Positions 28,947 through 38,662 of a DNA stretch of 64,000 nt are shown here, in pieces. Location of the stretch: assembly GCA_902606835.1 (NCBI GenBank), contig CACLHW010000003.1, forward strand, positions 1 to 64,000, written 5' to 3'. Source of the stretch: an uncultured Pelagibacteraceae bacterium. Its GTDB lineage: Bacteria > Pseudomonadota > Alphaproteobacteria > Pelagibacterales > Pelagibacteraceae. The stretch's first letter is position 1; every line of letters starts with the position of its first letter. Made by a program: the position numbers and the translations under genes. A model generated the notes under the pieces. It was not told the DNA's origin. It made no database searches and was given only the letters and a program-made list of their open reading frames with translations.

Positions 28947-30769
28947 GTAGTTTCAGCCTTTGCTGTTGGTACTTGACTAGGAGCTACATCCTGAGGAATG
29001 TATTCTTTATCTGATCCTGGTACGCTAAAATCGTACGGCCAACGATATACAACTGGTAATTCTTTACCAAAATTTCCATGCGTTGGAGGATAATCAGGAG
29101 TGTGCCATTCTAAAGAATTTGCTTTCCAAGGGTTTCTTTCTGATTTTTCCCCTTTGTACCAACTTGTAAAAATATTATATAAAAATAAAAATTGCGTAAA
29201 GCCCACAATTAATGCCGCTACAGTAATAAATTGGTTTAAGCCTACTCCAGAAGTCATATATGGACTATCATACATTTCAAAATATCTACGTGGCACTCCT
29301 ATAAAACCTAGATAGTGCATTGGAAAGTATATTGCATACGCTCCAACAAAAGTTACCCAAAAATGAATTTTTCCTAAAGTTTGATTTAAGTGTCTGCCTG
29401 TAATTAGAGGGTACCAATGATATATTGCTCCAAACACAACCATTAAAGGTGCAATTCCCATTACCATATGAAAGTGTGCTACAACAAAATAAGTATCTGA
29501 AAGCGGTACATCAATTATAACGTTTCCTAAAAACAATCCTGTAATTCCTCCGTTAACGAAAGTAACAATAAAACCAAGAGAAAATAACATTGGAATGGTA
29601 AGGTGAATATTTCCTCTCCAAAGAGTTAATACCCAGTTGTAAACTTTGATAGCGGTAGGAACTGCAATAATTAACGTGGTTGTTGCAAAAAAGAAACCAA
29701 ACCATGGATTCATTCCACTTACATACATATGGTGTGCCCAAACAATAAAACTTAGAGCTCCAATAATAACTATAGCCCAAACCATCATTCTATAACCAAA
29801 AATATTTTTTCTTGCATGAACTGAAATTAAATCAGAAACAATTCCAAATGCCGGTAGGGCAACTATATAAACTTCTGGATGTCCAAAAAACCAAAATAAA
29901 TGTTGAAATAAAATTGGACTACCTCCGCCGTATTCTAATTTTTCACCCATTGAAAATATTTCTGGCATAAAGAAACTTGTTCCTAATAAATTATCGAGCG
30001 TCATCATTATGCAAGCAACGAAAAGAGCTGGAAAAGCTAAAAGAGCAAGTACTGTTGCAGTAAATATACCCCAAATAGTTAAAGGCATACGCATTAAAGT
30101 CATTCCTCTTGTTCTCGCTTGTAAAACTGTAATTACATAATTTAATCCACCCATAGTAAAACCAATAACAAATAACGACAATGAAATTAGCATAAGCACT
30201 ATTCCCATTTCTGATCCTGGTGTCCCGGGCAATATTGCTTGAGGAGGATACAAAGTCCAACCTGCTCCCGTTGGTCCTCCAGGTACAAAAAAACTAGCAA
30301 TCAAAACAAGAACTGCAATTAAAAACATCCAATAGCTGACCATATTTACATACGGAAACACCATGTCTCGGGCTCCAACCATTAATGGAATAAGATAATT
30401 ACCAAACCCTCCTAAAAATAATGCGGTGAGAAGATAGATTACCATAATCATGCCATGCATGGTAACCGACTGATAGTATGTTGCTGGTCCTAGAAAAGAA
30501 AATGTTTCTGGAAAACCTAATTGCAATCTCATTCCCCATGATAAAATTAATCCTATAAAACCAATTGCGGTCGCTGTTAGAGCATATTGAACACCTATTA
30601 CTTTTGCGTCTTGAGAAAAAACCCATTTAGTCCAAAAACTTTTAGCATGATATAGCTCTTGATCTGGAGATTCTTTTGCTGGAACTGTTTCAGCAGTAGG
30701 AGCATAACTTCCTGATGAAGAATCTGCTGCTTTTGCTTCTAATTTATTTTCTGTATATTCATCACTCAT
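28943..30769 (-). CDS. ctaD: Cytochrome c oxidase subunit I
   Basis: HGMIMVIYLLTALFLGGFGNYLIPLMVGARDMVFP; LFWFFGHPEVYIVALPAFGIVSD; VAHFHMVMG. Confidence 0.98.
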   Translation of the reverse strand: MSDEYTENKLEAKAADSSSGSYAPTAETVPAKESPDQELYHAKSFWTKWVFSQDAKVIGVQYALTATAIGFIGLILSWGMRLQLGFPETFSFLGPATYYQSVTMHGMIMVIYLLTALFLGGFGNYLIPLMVGARDMVFPYVNMVSYWMFLIAVLVLIASFFVPGGPTGAGWTLYPPQAILPGTPGSEMGIVLMLISLSLFVIGFTMGGLNYVITVLQARTRGMTLMRMPLTIWGIFTATVLALLAFPALFVACIMMTLDNLLGTSFFMPEIFSMGEKLEYGGGSPILFQHLFWFFGHPEVYIVALPAFGIVSDLISVHARKNIFGYRMMVWAIVIIGALSFIVWAHHMYVSGMNPWFGFFFATTTLIIAVPTAIKVYNWVLTLWRGNIHLTIPMLFSLGFIVTFVNGGITGLFLGNVIIDVPLSDTYFVVAHFHMVMGIAPLMVVFGAIYHWYPLITGRHLNQTLGKIHFWVTFVGAYAIYFPMHYLGFIGVPRRYFEMYDSPYMTSGVGLNQFITVAALIVGFTQFLFLYNIFTSWYKGEKSERNPWKANSLEWHTPDYPPTHGNFGKELPVVYRWPYDFSVPGSDKEYIPQDVAPSQVPTAKAETT

Positions 30770-30779
30770 ATATATTCTC

Positions 30780-31613
30780 CTAATTTTGTTTTTCTGCTAT
30801 TAATTTATTTTTAATATTGTTTTTCGCTAACATTTTTTCGTAGCTAATTTGCTTTGCTAGCCAATTCGAATAGTCCTGCTCTTCATCAACTTGGACGTAT
30901 CCTCTCATTGCATAGTGCCCTGTTCCACAATATTCGGCACAAAGAATTTCGTATTCGCCTTTTTTTTCAGGTGTAAACCAGTAATAAGTAATTATTCCAG
31001 GAAGAGTATCCATCTTTGCTCTAAACTGAGGAATATAGAAGTTATGAAGCACATCTAAAGAACGAAGTTCTATTTTTACAGGTTGATTAATTTTTAAATG
31101 CAAATCTGCATCCATTACTAAAATATCATCTGCGCTATTTGGATCATTTGAGTCTAGACCGAATGGATTTTCATCACTAATTAATCCAACGCTCGTTTTT
31201 CCTAGAATGCCATCGTTTCCTGGTAATCTATAATTCCAGCCCCATTGGTATGCAACTACTTCAATTTTAAAAGCATTTTCAGGAACTGAAATATATTTAT
31301 TCCAAACTATTAATCCTGGAGCAAGTAGAGCTATTACCCCCAAAGCTGTAAGCCAGGTTAATCTAAATTCTAATTTTTTATCTTCAGGTTTGTATTCTGC
31401 TTTTCTATCAGGTCTATAACGGTATGCCCAAACGCAGTAAGCCATAAATAAACAAACAGCAACAAATACAGCTCCTGTTACCCAAAAAGTTAAAATAATT
31501 GTATCATCAATATTTCCCCAATTTGAAGCTACGGGCGTCCACCACCAAGGACTCCAAAAATGGAAAATGATTGATCCCAAAATAATTAATACAAATATTA
31601 CTGCTACAAACAC
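30780..31613 (-). CDS. ctaC: Cytochrome c oxidase subunit II
   Basis: VVAYQWGWNY; VLHNFYIPQFRAKMDTLPG; ILCAEYCGTGHYAMRG CuA site; GTG start. Confidence 0.96.
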   Translation of the reverse strand: MFVAVIFVLIILGSIIFHFWSPWWWTPVASNWGNIDDTIILTFWVTGAVFVAVCLFMAYCVWAYRYRPDRKAEYKPEDKKLEFRLTWLTALGVIALLAPGLIVWNKYISVPENAFKIEVVAYQWGWNYRLPGNDGILGKTSVGLISDENPFGLDSNDPNSADDILVMDADLHLKINQPVKIELRSLDVLHNFYIPQFRAKMDTLPGIITYYWFTPEKKGEYEILCAEYCGTGHYAMRGYVQVDEEQDYSNWLAKQISYEKMLAKNNIKNKLIAEKQN

Positions 31614-31758
31614 TTAGTACCTTACCTTTATATTTATGGTTTATTTTTACAACTTTTGTTGTTTTAAAACAACTTTCTATAATTGATATAGTTTTTTTTT
31701 CCACAAAAACTATTAGTCATTTTGGGCAATAACTGTGTCAACTTGATGCAGTTTTGGA

Positions 31759-32484
31759 TTAATTAAAATTTAAGTGATAATTTACAATCGTTATAGCTGC
31801 AATTGCTGCTGTCTCTGCTCTTAAAAGATTGTTAGCCAAAGATAGAGAAAAAATTTCTTTTTTTTCAATTATTAATTGTCTCTCTCTTTCTGAAAAATCA
31901 CCCTCAGGTCCTATAAGTATACAAACTGGCCCCTCTTTTTTTTTCGATAAAATATTTTTTAAATTATTTTTATCACTATTAATATCACAAAAAATTAAAC
32001 ATCCATCTTTAGGAAATTCATCTAAAAAAGATTTCAAAGGTCTTAAATTTTTTATTTCTGGAACTGAAATTCGATTTGATTGCTCGCTGGCCTCAACTAT
32101 AATTTTTTTCAACCTTTTAGTATTAATTTCTTTAACAATTGTTCTTTCTGACAATATTGGAATAAATCTCTGAACTCCTAATTCAGTTGATTTTTGTATC
32201 ATCATGTCCAAAGGATTTTTCTTGATTGGGGAAAAAGCTAACCATATGTCATTTTCTAATTTTTTACTTATAATTAACTTATCAACTTTAATCTCTGTAT
32301 TTTCTTTATTGTGATTAACTATTTTTGCACTCCATTCTCCGTTGATTGAGTTAAATAGCGAAATTGTGTCACCTGGCTTTAATCTCATTACATTTTTAAT
32401 ATAGTGTGATTGTTCAATAGAAAGGTTAGATAGTAAATTTGCTTTTAATTCTTTGGAAAAAAAAAGTCTTATTTTAGATGGCAT
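31759..32484 (-). CDS. rsmE: 16S rRNA (uracil(1498)-N3)-methyltransferase
   Basis: RLFFSKE; SPIKKNPLDMMIQKSTELGVQRFIPILSERT; ILIGPEGDFSERE; LRAETAAIAAI. Confidence 0.94.
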   Translation of the reverse strand: MPSKIRLFFSKELKANLLSNLSIEQSHYIKNVMRLKPGDTISLFNSINGEWSAKIVNHNKENTEIKVDKLIISKKLENDIWLAFSPIKKNPLDMMIQKSTELGVQRFIPILSERTIVKEINTKRLKKIIVEASEQSNRISVPEIKNLRPLKSFLDEFPKDGCLIFCDINSDKNNLKNILSKKKEGPVCILIGPEGDFSERERQLIIEKKEIFSLSLANNLLRAETAAIAAITIVNYHLNFN

Positions 32485-33553
32485 GAAAAATTTCTATAAA
32501 TTAAAATTAATAATAATTATTTTAGTCATTAATATTAGTTATAATGGTTTTGCAGAAAATATGAAAGATACACCTTATCATCATTTACCGAATGGAACAT
32601 TTAGAAATCCTGAAGGAAGTCCATTAAGAGATCCTAATTTTAAATGGGACATGTCAAAATGGAACGAGGAAAAGAAAAAAATTAAAATAAATATTCCCTC
32701 TGATCATGTTATAGATAAAAAAAAAGTAATAGAAAATCTAAAAAAATACAAAAATGATGACTATGTTGCCTGGATTGGGCACGCAACATTTTTAATTAAA
32801 CTTGGAGATACGACAATAATTACCGATCCTGTTTTTTCAAAAAATATGGGTCCATTAATTTTTGGCCCCAAAAGATATGTTGATCCTGCTATTGATTTAA
32901 AAGAAATACCAAAGGTAAATTTGTTTTTGTTAACACATAATCATTATGATCATCTAGATTATAGAACAATAAAAAAATTTCCTTATAAAGAAGCTAACGT
33001 CCTAGCTCCTCTTAAGCTTGGAAGATATTTTACTAAAAACAAATTTAAAAAAGTTAAAGAAATGGATTGGTATGAACAAACAACAGTTAATGATTTAAAA
33101 ATTACTTTTGTTCCTGCCGTGCATTGGTCAAAAAGAACATTAACTGATACTGACAAAACTTTGTGGGGAAGTTTTTTAATAGAATATAAAGATAAAAAAA
33201 TTTTCTTCGCTTGCGATACCGGTTATGGAAATATTTATAAAGAACTTGGAAAAAAATATGGACCTATTGATTTAACTTTTATTAATATAGGAGCATATAA
33301 TTTTTACCCGATGGCACCAAAGAAAGATAAGTCTATTTTTCACGCAAATCCTGAAGAAGCATTAAATATTGGTCAAGATTTAAAAAGCAAAAAAGTTTTG
33401 GGAATGCATTGGGGAACTGTAGTGCTTTCTCTTGAGGATCCATTTGAGCCTCCAGTAAGATTTAAAAATGCAACCAACATGTATGGTTATCATAAAGATG
33501 ATGCTATTATATTTAAAATTGGTGAAGTACAAAAATTGGAAAATTTATTATGA
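32483..33553 (+). CDS. MBL-fold metal-dependent hydrolase (NAPE-PLD/UlaG-like)
   Basis: VAWIGHATFLIKLGDTTIITDPVFS; LLTHNHYDHLD; signal peptide. Confidence 0.92.
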   Translation: MKNFYKLKLIIIILVINISYNGFAENMKDTPYHHLPNGTFRNPEGSPLRDPNFKWDMSKWNEEKKKIKINIPSDHVIDKKKVIENLKKYKNDDYVAWIGHATFLIKLGDTTIITDPVFSKNMGPLIFGPKRYVDPAIDLKEIPKVNLFLLTHNHYDHLDYRTIKKFPYKEANVLAPLKLGRYFTKNKFKKVKEMDWYEQTTVNDLKITFVPAVHWSKRTLTDTDKTLWGSFLIEYKDKKIFFACDTGYGNIYKELGKKYGPIDLTFINIGAYNFYPMAPKKDKSIFHANPEEALNIGQDLKSKKVLGMHWGTVVLSLEDPFEPPVRFKNATNMYGYHKDDAIIFKIGEVQKLENLL

Positions 33554-34218
33554 AAATAGAAAATATCAAAGCTTGTGTATTTGATGCATATGGAACTTTA
33601 TTTGACGTAAATTCTGCTGCTGCAAAATGTAAAGAAAAACTTGGAAGCAAATGGGAAGGTTTTGCTAACGCTTGGAGAACTACTCAACTTGAGTATACCT
33701 GGTTAAGAAGTCTTCTAAAAAAACACAAAAATTTTTGGGAAATTACTGAAGATTCTTTAGATCATACTATGGAAACTTTTAAAATAAAAAAAGAAATGAG
33801 AAATGAATTGTTAGATTTGTACAAAAAACTTAGCCCTTACCCTGAAGTTCAAGAATGCTTGGAAGGACTAAAAGCTAAAAAAGTTAAAATTTCTATTCTT
33901 TCGAATGGAACACCGGATCTTTTAAAGGGATTAGTAGAAAGTAACAAAATTCAAAATTATTTTGATGATATTTTTTCTATTGAAACTGTAGGAATATACA
34001 AACCAGATTCACAAGTTTACGAAATACCAATTAAAAATTACAGTTGTAAACCTGAAAATATTTGTTTTATGAGTTCAAATACTTGGGATGTTTCAGGTGG
34101 AGGTCTTTTTGGTTATAACGCTGTATGGGTAAACCGCTTTAACAAGGTTTTTGATAAATTGAGTTATAAACCAAAGTTTGTAATTAATAATTTGAAAGAA
34201 CTACTCACGATTATTTAA
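33550..34218 (+). CDS. Haloacid dehalogenase, type II (HAD superfamily)
   Basis: ACVFDAYGTLFDVNSAA; ISILSNGTPDLL; NICFMSSNTWDVSGG. Confidence 0.92.
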   Translation: MKIENIKACVFDAYGTLFDVNSAAAKCKEKLGSKWEGFANAWRTTQLEYTWLRSLLKKHKNFWEITEDSLDHTMETFKIKKEMRNELLDLYKKLSPYPEVQECLEGLKAKKVKISILSNGTPDLLKGLVESNKIQNYFDDIFSIETVGIYKPDSQVYEIPIKNYSCKPENICFMSSNTWDVSGGGLFGYNAVWVNRFNKVFDKLSYKPKFVINNLKELLTII

Positions 34219-34219
34219 A

Positions 34220-35059
34220 ATGAAAAATGTTGAGGTAAGTAAGATTATAGATGCAACACCTGCTTCTGATGGGGCTGGTGTTAAACTAAAAAGAAGTATT
34301 GGGGTTGATCCTAATTATTTTGATCCATTTTTAATGTTAGATGAATTTGGGTCTGAAAATAAAGAGGATTACATTGGAGGTTTTCCACCTCATCCGCACA
34401 GAGGAATTGAAACCGTAACCTACATGCTTGATGGTGAATTTGAGCATGAAGACAGTACGGGTGCTAAAGGAAAAATGTCAGCTGGCGATGTACAATGGAT
34501 GAAAACAGGTGGTGGTATTATCCACTCTGAAATGCCTTCCATGAGCGAGGGAAAGCTGCATGGATTTCAATTATGGATAAATATGCCCGCAAAATTAAAA
34601 ATGAGTAAACCAGAATATATCTACATAGATTCTAAAAAAATGAAGATTCACAAAGATGAAAATAAAAGAATAAAAATTATAGCTGGCAAATTTGATAATA
34701 CCGAAGGTCCTGTTGTAGGTCATAATATTGAACCAATATATTTCGATATTGAACTTAAAAAAAATAAAGATTTTAATTTTACGCTTCCTTTAACTCATAA
34801 CTCTTTTGTTTACCTTGTAGAGGGTGAAATTAAAATTGGAGGAAAAAACCATGATAAAGTTAATGAATCCACTTTAATACTTCTTACAAAAGGCGAAAAA
34901 TTAAAAGTAAAAGCTATAACTAAGTCAAAATTTTTACTAATATCTGGAAAACCGATTGGAGAACCCATTGCTAGAGGAGGGCCTTTTGTTATGAATACTA
35001 AAGAAGAAATTCTTAAAGCTTTGGATGATTATCAAAATGGAAATTTTGTTAAAAAATGA
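34220..35059 (+). CDS. Pirin family protein
   Basis: FDPFLMLDEFGSENKEDYIGGFPPHPHRGIETVTYMLDGEFEHEDSTG. Confidence 0.95.
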   Translation: MKNVEVSKIIDATPASDGAGVKLKRSIGVDPNYFDPFLMLDEFGSENKEDYIGGFPPHPHRGIETVTYMLDGEFEHEDSTGAKGKMSAGDVQWMKTGGGIIHSEMPSMSEGKLHGFQLWINMPAKLKMSKPEYIYIDSKKMKIHKDENKRIKIIAGKFDNTEGPVVGHNIEPIYFDIELKKNKDFNFTLPLTHNSFVYLVEGEIKIGGKNHDKVNESTLILLTKGEKLKVKAITKSKFLLISGKPIGEPIARGGPFVMNTKEEILKALDDYQNGNFVKK

Positions 35060-36030
35060 CAAGAGTAGTTAGTGTTAAAAAAAATGGCGGACCTGAAGTT
35101 CTTGAAATAAAGAATATTGATCTTAAAGATCCTCTTCCGGATCAGGTATTGATAGAACAAAAGGCAATAGGATTGAATTACATTGATGTGTATCACAGGA
35201 CAGGAATGTATCCTTTGCCATTACCTACTGGAATTGGATTAGAAGGATCGGGTATAATTAAAAAAATCGGATCAAAAGTAAAAAATTTTAGTGTAGGAGA
35301 CTTGGTTGCCTACGCTGGTGCACCTATTGGAGCTTATGCAGATGAAAGAGTTTATTCAGCTGAAAAATTAGTAAAATTGGCCGATGGAATTACTCCGGAA
35401 ATAGCAGCATGTATAATGACAAAAGGTTTAACCACATATTATCTTTTGTACAAAACTTTTGCTGTAAGATCTAATGACACTGTACTATTTCATGCTGCAG
35501 CAGGTGGAGTTGGACAAATTTTTTGTCAATGGGCCAAAAGTTTAGGTTGTAAAGTTATAGGTACGGTTGGTTCAGAAGAAAAAGTCAACATAGCAAAAAA
35601 AAATGGTTGTGATTTAGTAATTAATTATTCTAAAGAAAATTTTGTAGAAAAAGTTAAAGATTTTACCAAAGGAAAAGGAGTTCCTGTAGTTTATGATGGT
35701 GTAGGAGAAAAAACATTTGAAGACTCCGTTGCGTGCTTAGCTAATACCGGAATGATGGTTTCTTTTGGAAATTCTTCAGGACCAGTAAAGAATATAGACA
35801 TAAAAAAACATATTATGCCAAAAAGTTTATTTTTTACTCGACCTACCTTGGGTCATTATTTTCCTAATAAAGAGTTGCTTAATGAGGCTGCGGGAAAACT
35901 ATTCGAACAAATAAAGTATGGAAAAGTAAAAATAGAAATATTTAAAAAATATAAACTAGAAGAAGTTGTTCAAGCTCACAAAGATTTAGAAGCAAGAAAA
36001 ATTATTGGACCAGCTGTTATTATTCCTTAA
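35056..36030 (+). CDS. qor: NADPH:quinone oxidoreductase (zinc-independent MDR)
   Basis: GLNYIDVYHRTGMYPLPLPTGIGLEGSGII; AAAGGVGQIFCQWAKSLGCKVIGTV. Confidence 0.95.
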   Translation: MTRVVSVKKNGGPEVLEIKNIDLKDPLPDQVLIEQKAIGLNYIDVYHRTGMYPLPLPTGIGLEGSGIIKKIGSKVKNFSVGDLVAYAGAPIGAYADERVYSAEKLVKLADGITPEIAACIMTKGLTTYYLLYKTFAVRSNDTVLFHAAAGGVGQIFCQWAKSLGCKVIGTVGSEEKVNIAKKNGCDLVINYSKENFVEKVKDFTKGKGVPVVYDGVGEKTFEDSVACLANTGMMVSFGNSSGPVKNIDIKKHIMPKSLFFTRPTLGHYFPNKELLNEAAGKLFEQIKYGKVKIEIFKKYKLEEVVQAHKDLEARKIIGPAVIIP

Positions 36031-36917
36031 TGGGTAAAATCCAAATATTTATTCAATTAACAAGATTAAATAAACCAATCGGTTTTATGCTTTTGTTTTG
36101 GCCGTGTGCATGGGGACTTACACTTGCATATTATTTAGATCCTTTTTTTGGGTTCTATTTTGATTGGGGAAAATTATTATATTTTAAATATTTAATTTTG
36201 TTTTTTTTAGGATCCGTTTTGATGAGAAGCGCAGGATGTATTTTTAATGATATTGTTGATAGAGATCTTGATAAAAAAGTTGGGCGAACAAAAAAAAGAC
36301 CTATTGCGTCTGGGAAAATTTCAGTATCTGAATCTTTATTATATGTAATCATACTTTGCTCAATAGCTTTCTTAATATTATTACAATTTAATTTGAGAAC
36401 AATAGTTCTTGGTTTGGGGTCAATGCTTTTAGCATTTGCTTATCCGTTTATGAAAAGAATTACTTACTGGCCTCAACTTTTTTTAGGACTTACTTTTAAT
36501 TGGGGAATTATTATGTCTTGGACCGCAGTAACAAATTCCATATGGATCGAACCAATAATTTTGTACATTGCAGCCATATTTTGGACACTCGGTTATGACA
36601 CCATTTATGGGCTTCAGGACATACATGATGATGAAATTATTGGCGTAAAATCTACATCAATTAAGTTTAAAAATAACCCTAAAGTCTTTGTTGCGAGTTG
36701 TTATTGTTTATGTGTTTTATTTATTTTAATAATGTTTTTTATGATGGATATAAATAAATATATTTTATTTTTCTCTATACCTTTTATCGCCTCTTTGTTT
36801 TACCAAATAAAAATATTTGATATAAATAATTCAAACTCATGCTTAAAAGCATTTAAGTTTAATAATTTTTCTGGATTTTTAAATTTTATATTTATTTTTT
36901 TAATTAGTGTTTTATGA
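36030..36917 (+). CDS. ubiA: 4-hydroxybenzoate polyprenyltransferase
   Basis: TRLNKPIGFMLLFWPCAWGL; RSAGCIFNDIVDRDLDKKVGRTKKRPIASGKIS. Confidence 0.96.
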   Translation: MGKIQIFIQLTRLNKPIGFMLLFWPCAWGLTLAYYLDPFFGFYFDWGKLLYFKYLILFFLGSVLMRSAGCIFNDIVDRDLDKKVGRTKKRPIASGKISVSESLLYVIILCSIAFLILLQFNLRTIVLGLGSMLLAFAYPFMKRITYWPQLFLGLTFNWGIIMSWTAVTNSIWIEPIILYIAAIFWTLGYDTIYGLQDIHDDEIIGVKSTSIKFKNNPKVFVASCYCLCVLFILIMFFMMDINKYILFFSIPFIASLFYQIKIFDINNSNSCLKAFKFNNFSGFLNFIFIFLISVL

Positions 36918-38659
36918 GCTTCTCTGAAATAAAAAAAATTTTATTAAGATTACTTAGCCAATATGTAAAAAAACATCTTAAAAAAATAATACTATCGCTT
37001 GTGCTTTCTCTTATAGTTGCCGGTTCAACTGGCGCTATAGCATGGTTATTAGATCCGGCTATAAAAAAGATTTTTGTTGAACAGGACCAAACTATGATGT
37101 TGCTAATACCGATTGCTATTGCTCTTTCATTTTCAATAAAAGGTGCATCCTTATATGCTGCAAGATCAATATTAATTAATGTAAGCAATAATGTTGTGAA
37201 AACTATGCAGACTCAGCTGGCCTCATGTATTCTAAAATCCGATATTAATACTATAGAATCAAAACATTCAGGAAAATATATTGCACATTTTTTTTATGAT
37301 GTGGGGCAAGTAAGTCAATTAGTAGGTTCGGGAATACTAAATCTGATGAAAGACTCATTTACCTTAGTGGTTTTGGTAGGTTTAATGTTTTATCAAAATT
37401 GGAATTTAGCTCTATTTGCAATAATCATGATGCCTTTAGCAGCTATTGTCGCAAAATCTTTGGGGAAAAGAATAAATAAAGCAGTGTCTGAAAGTACAAA
37501 AATAGAGGGAGGTTTAACATCTTACTTGTCTGAAGTAATTAAAGGTTCAAGAATGATAAAAATATACCAGCAAGAAAATTTTGAATTTAATAGATCTGAA
37601 AAAAAAATTGACGAGAGGGCAAATATCCAAATTAAAATCGGTAAAATTCTTATTAGAGCTACTCCAATTATGGAAGTTTTAACAGGTATAATGATCGCTG
37701 GTTTTATTTATTATTCAGGATTTATGATTGCTAACGGAACAATGGAAATAAATAATTTTTTTTCCTTTCTGACGGCCATGATGCTGGCTTACCAACCTAT
37801 TAGATCTTTAGCAACTATTAACATGCTATTTAATCAAGGTGCTGTAGGAGCAAATAGAGTGTTTAATATTCTTGATGCTGAACCTAGTATTAAGGAAGTT
37901 AGCACAGATCAAAATTTAAAAGTTACAAAAGGTAATGTGCTGTTTGAAAAAGTAAGTTTTTCTTATCCTAATACACAGGAAGAGGCTATAAAAAATATAA
38001 ATATTTCTGTTGATGGTGGTGCTACTGCTGCTTTAGTAGGGCATAGTGGAGCTGGAAAAAGTACAATAATAAATTTACTTCCACGATTTTATGATCCAAA
38101 AGACGGAAAAATTTTAATTGATGGACAAAATATTCGTTCAATCACACTTTCTTCACTAAGAAAAAATATATCAATGGTTAGCCAAGACATTATACTATTT
38201 GATGATACGGTCCATGCAAACATAGCTTACGCAAACATGAATGCTTCTGAAAAAGAAATTAAAGAGGCTTGTGATTTTGCCGCTGCTACAGAATTTATTG
38301 ATAAATTGCCTAAAAAGTTTGATACAATTATTGGAGAAAACGGCATTAGGTTATCAGGTGGGCAAAAGCAAAGAATTTCTATTGCTAGGGCAGTTTTAAA
38401 AAATTCTCCTATAATTCTTCTAGATGAAGCCACTTCTTCATTAGACGCAGAATCTGAAGAAAAAGTTCAAAATGCAGTTATGAACTTAACAAAAAATAAA
38501 ACTACTTTGGTCATTGCCCACAGATTATCAACTATAATTAGAGCCGATAAAATAATTGTTATGAATCAAGGTACAATAACTGATGTCGGAACACATAAAG
38601 AGCTTTTAGAAAATTCTATGATATATAAAAATTTATATAGCAAACAGTTAAGTGCATAA
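36914..38659 (+). CDS. msbA: Lipid A export ABC transporter, MsbA-like
   Basis: ABC TM + ATPase: GHSGAGKSTIINLLPRFYDP, LSGGQKQRISIARA, ILLDEATSSLD; in lipid A cluster. Confidence 0.93.
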   Translation: MSFSEIKKILLRLLSQYVKKHLKKIILSLVLSLIVAGSTGAIAWLLDPAIKKIFVEQDQTMMLLIPIAIALSFSIKGASLYAARSILINVSNNVVKTMQTQLASCILKSDINTIESKHSGKYIAHFFYDVGQVSQLVGSGILNLMKDSFTLVVLVGLMFYQNWNLALFAIIMMPLAAIVAKSLGKRINKAVSESTKIEGGLTSYLSEVIKGSRMIKIYQQENFEFNRSEKKIDERANIQIKIGKILIRATPIMEVLTGIMIAGFIYYSGFMIANGTMEINNFFSFLTAMMLAYQPIRSLATINMLFNQGAVGANRVFNILDAEPSIKEVSTDQNLKVTKGNVLFEKVSFSYPNTQEEAIKNINISVDGGATAALVGHSGAGKSTIINLLPRFYDPKDGKILIDGQNIRSITLSSLRKNISMVSQDIILFDDTVHANIAYANMNASEKEIKEACDFAAATEFIDKLPKKFDTIIGENGIRLSGGQKQRISIARAVLKNSPIILLDEATSSLDAESEEKVQNAVMNLTKNKTTLVIAHRLSTIIRADKIIVMNQGTITDVGTHKELLENSMIYKNLYSKQLSA

Positions 38660-38662
38660 TTT

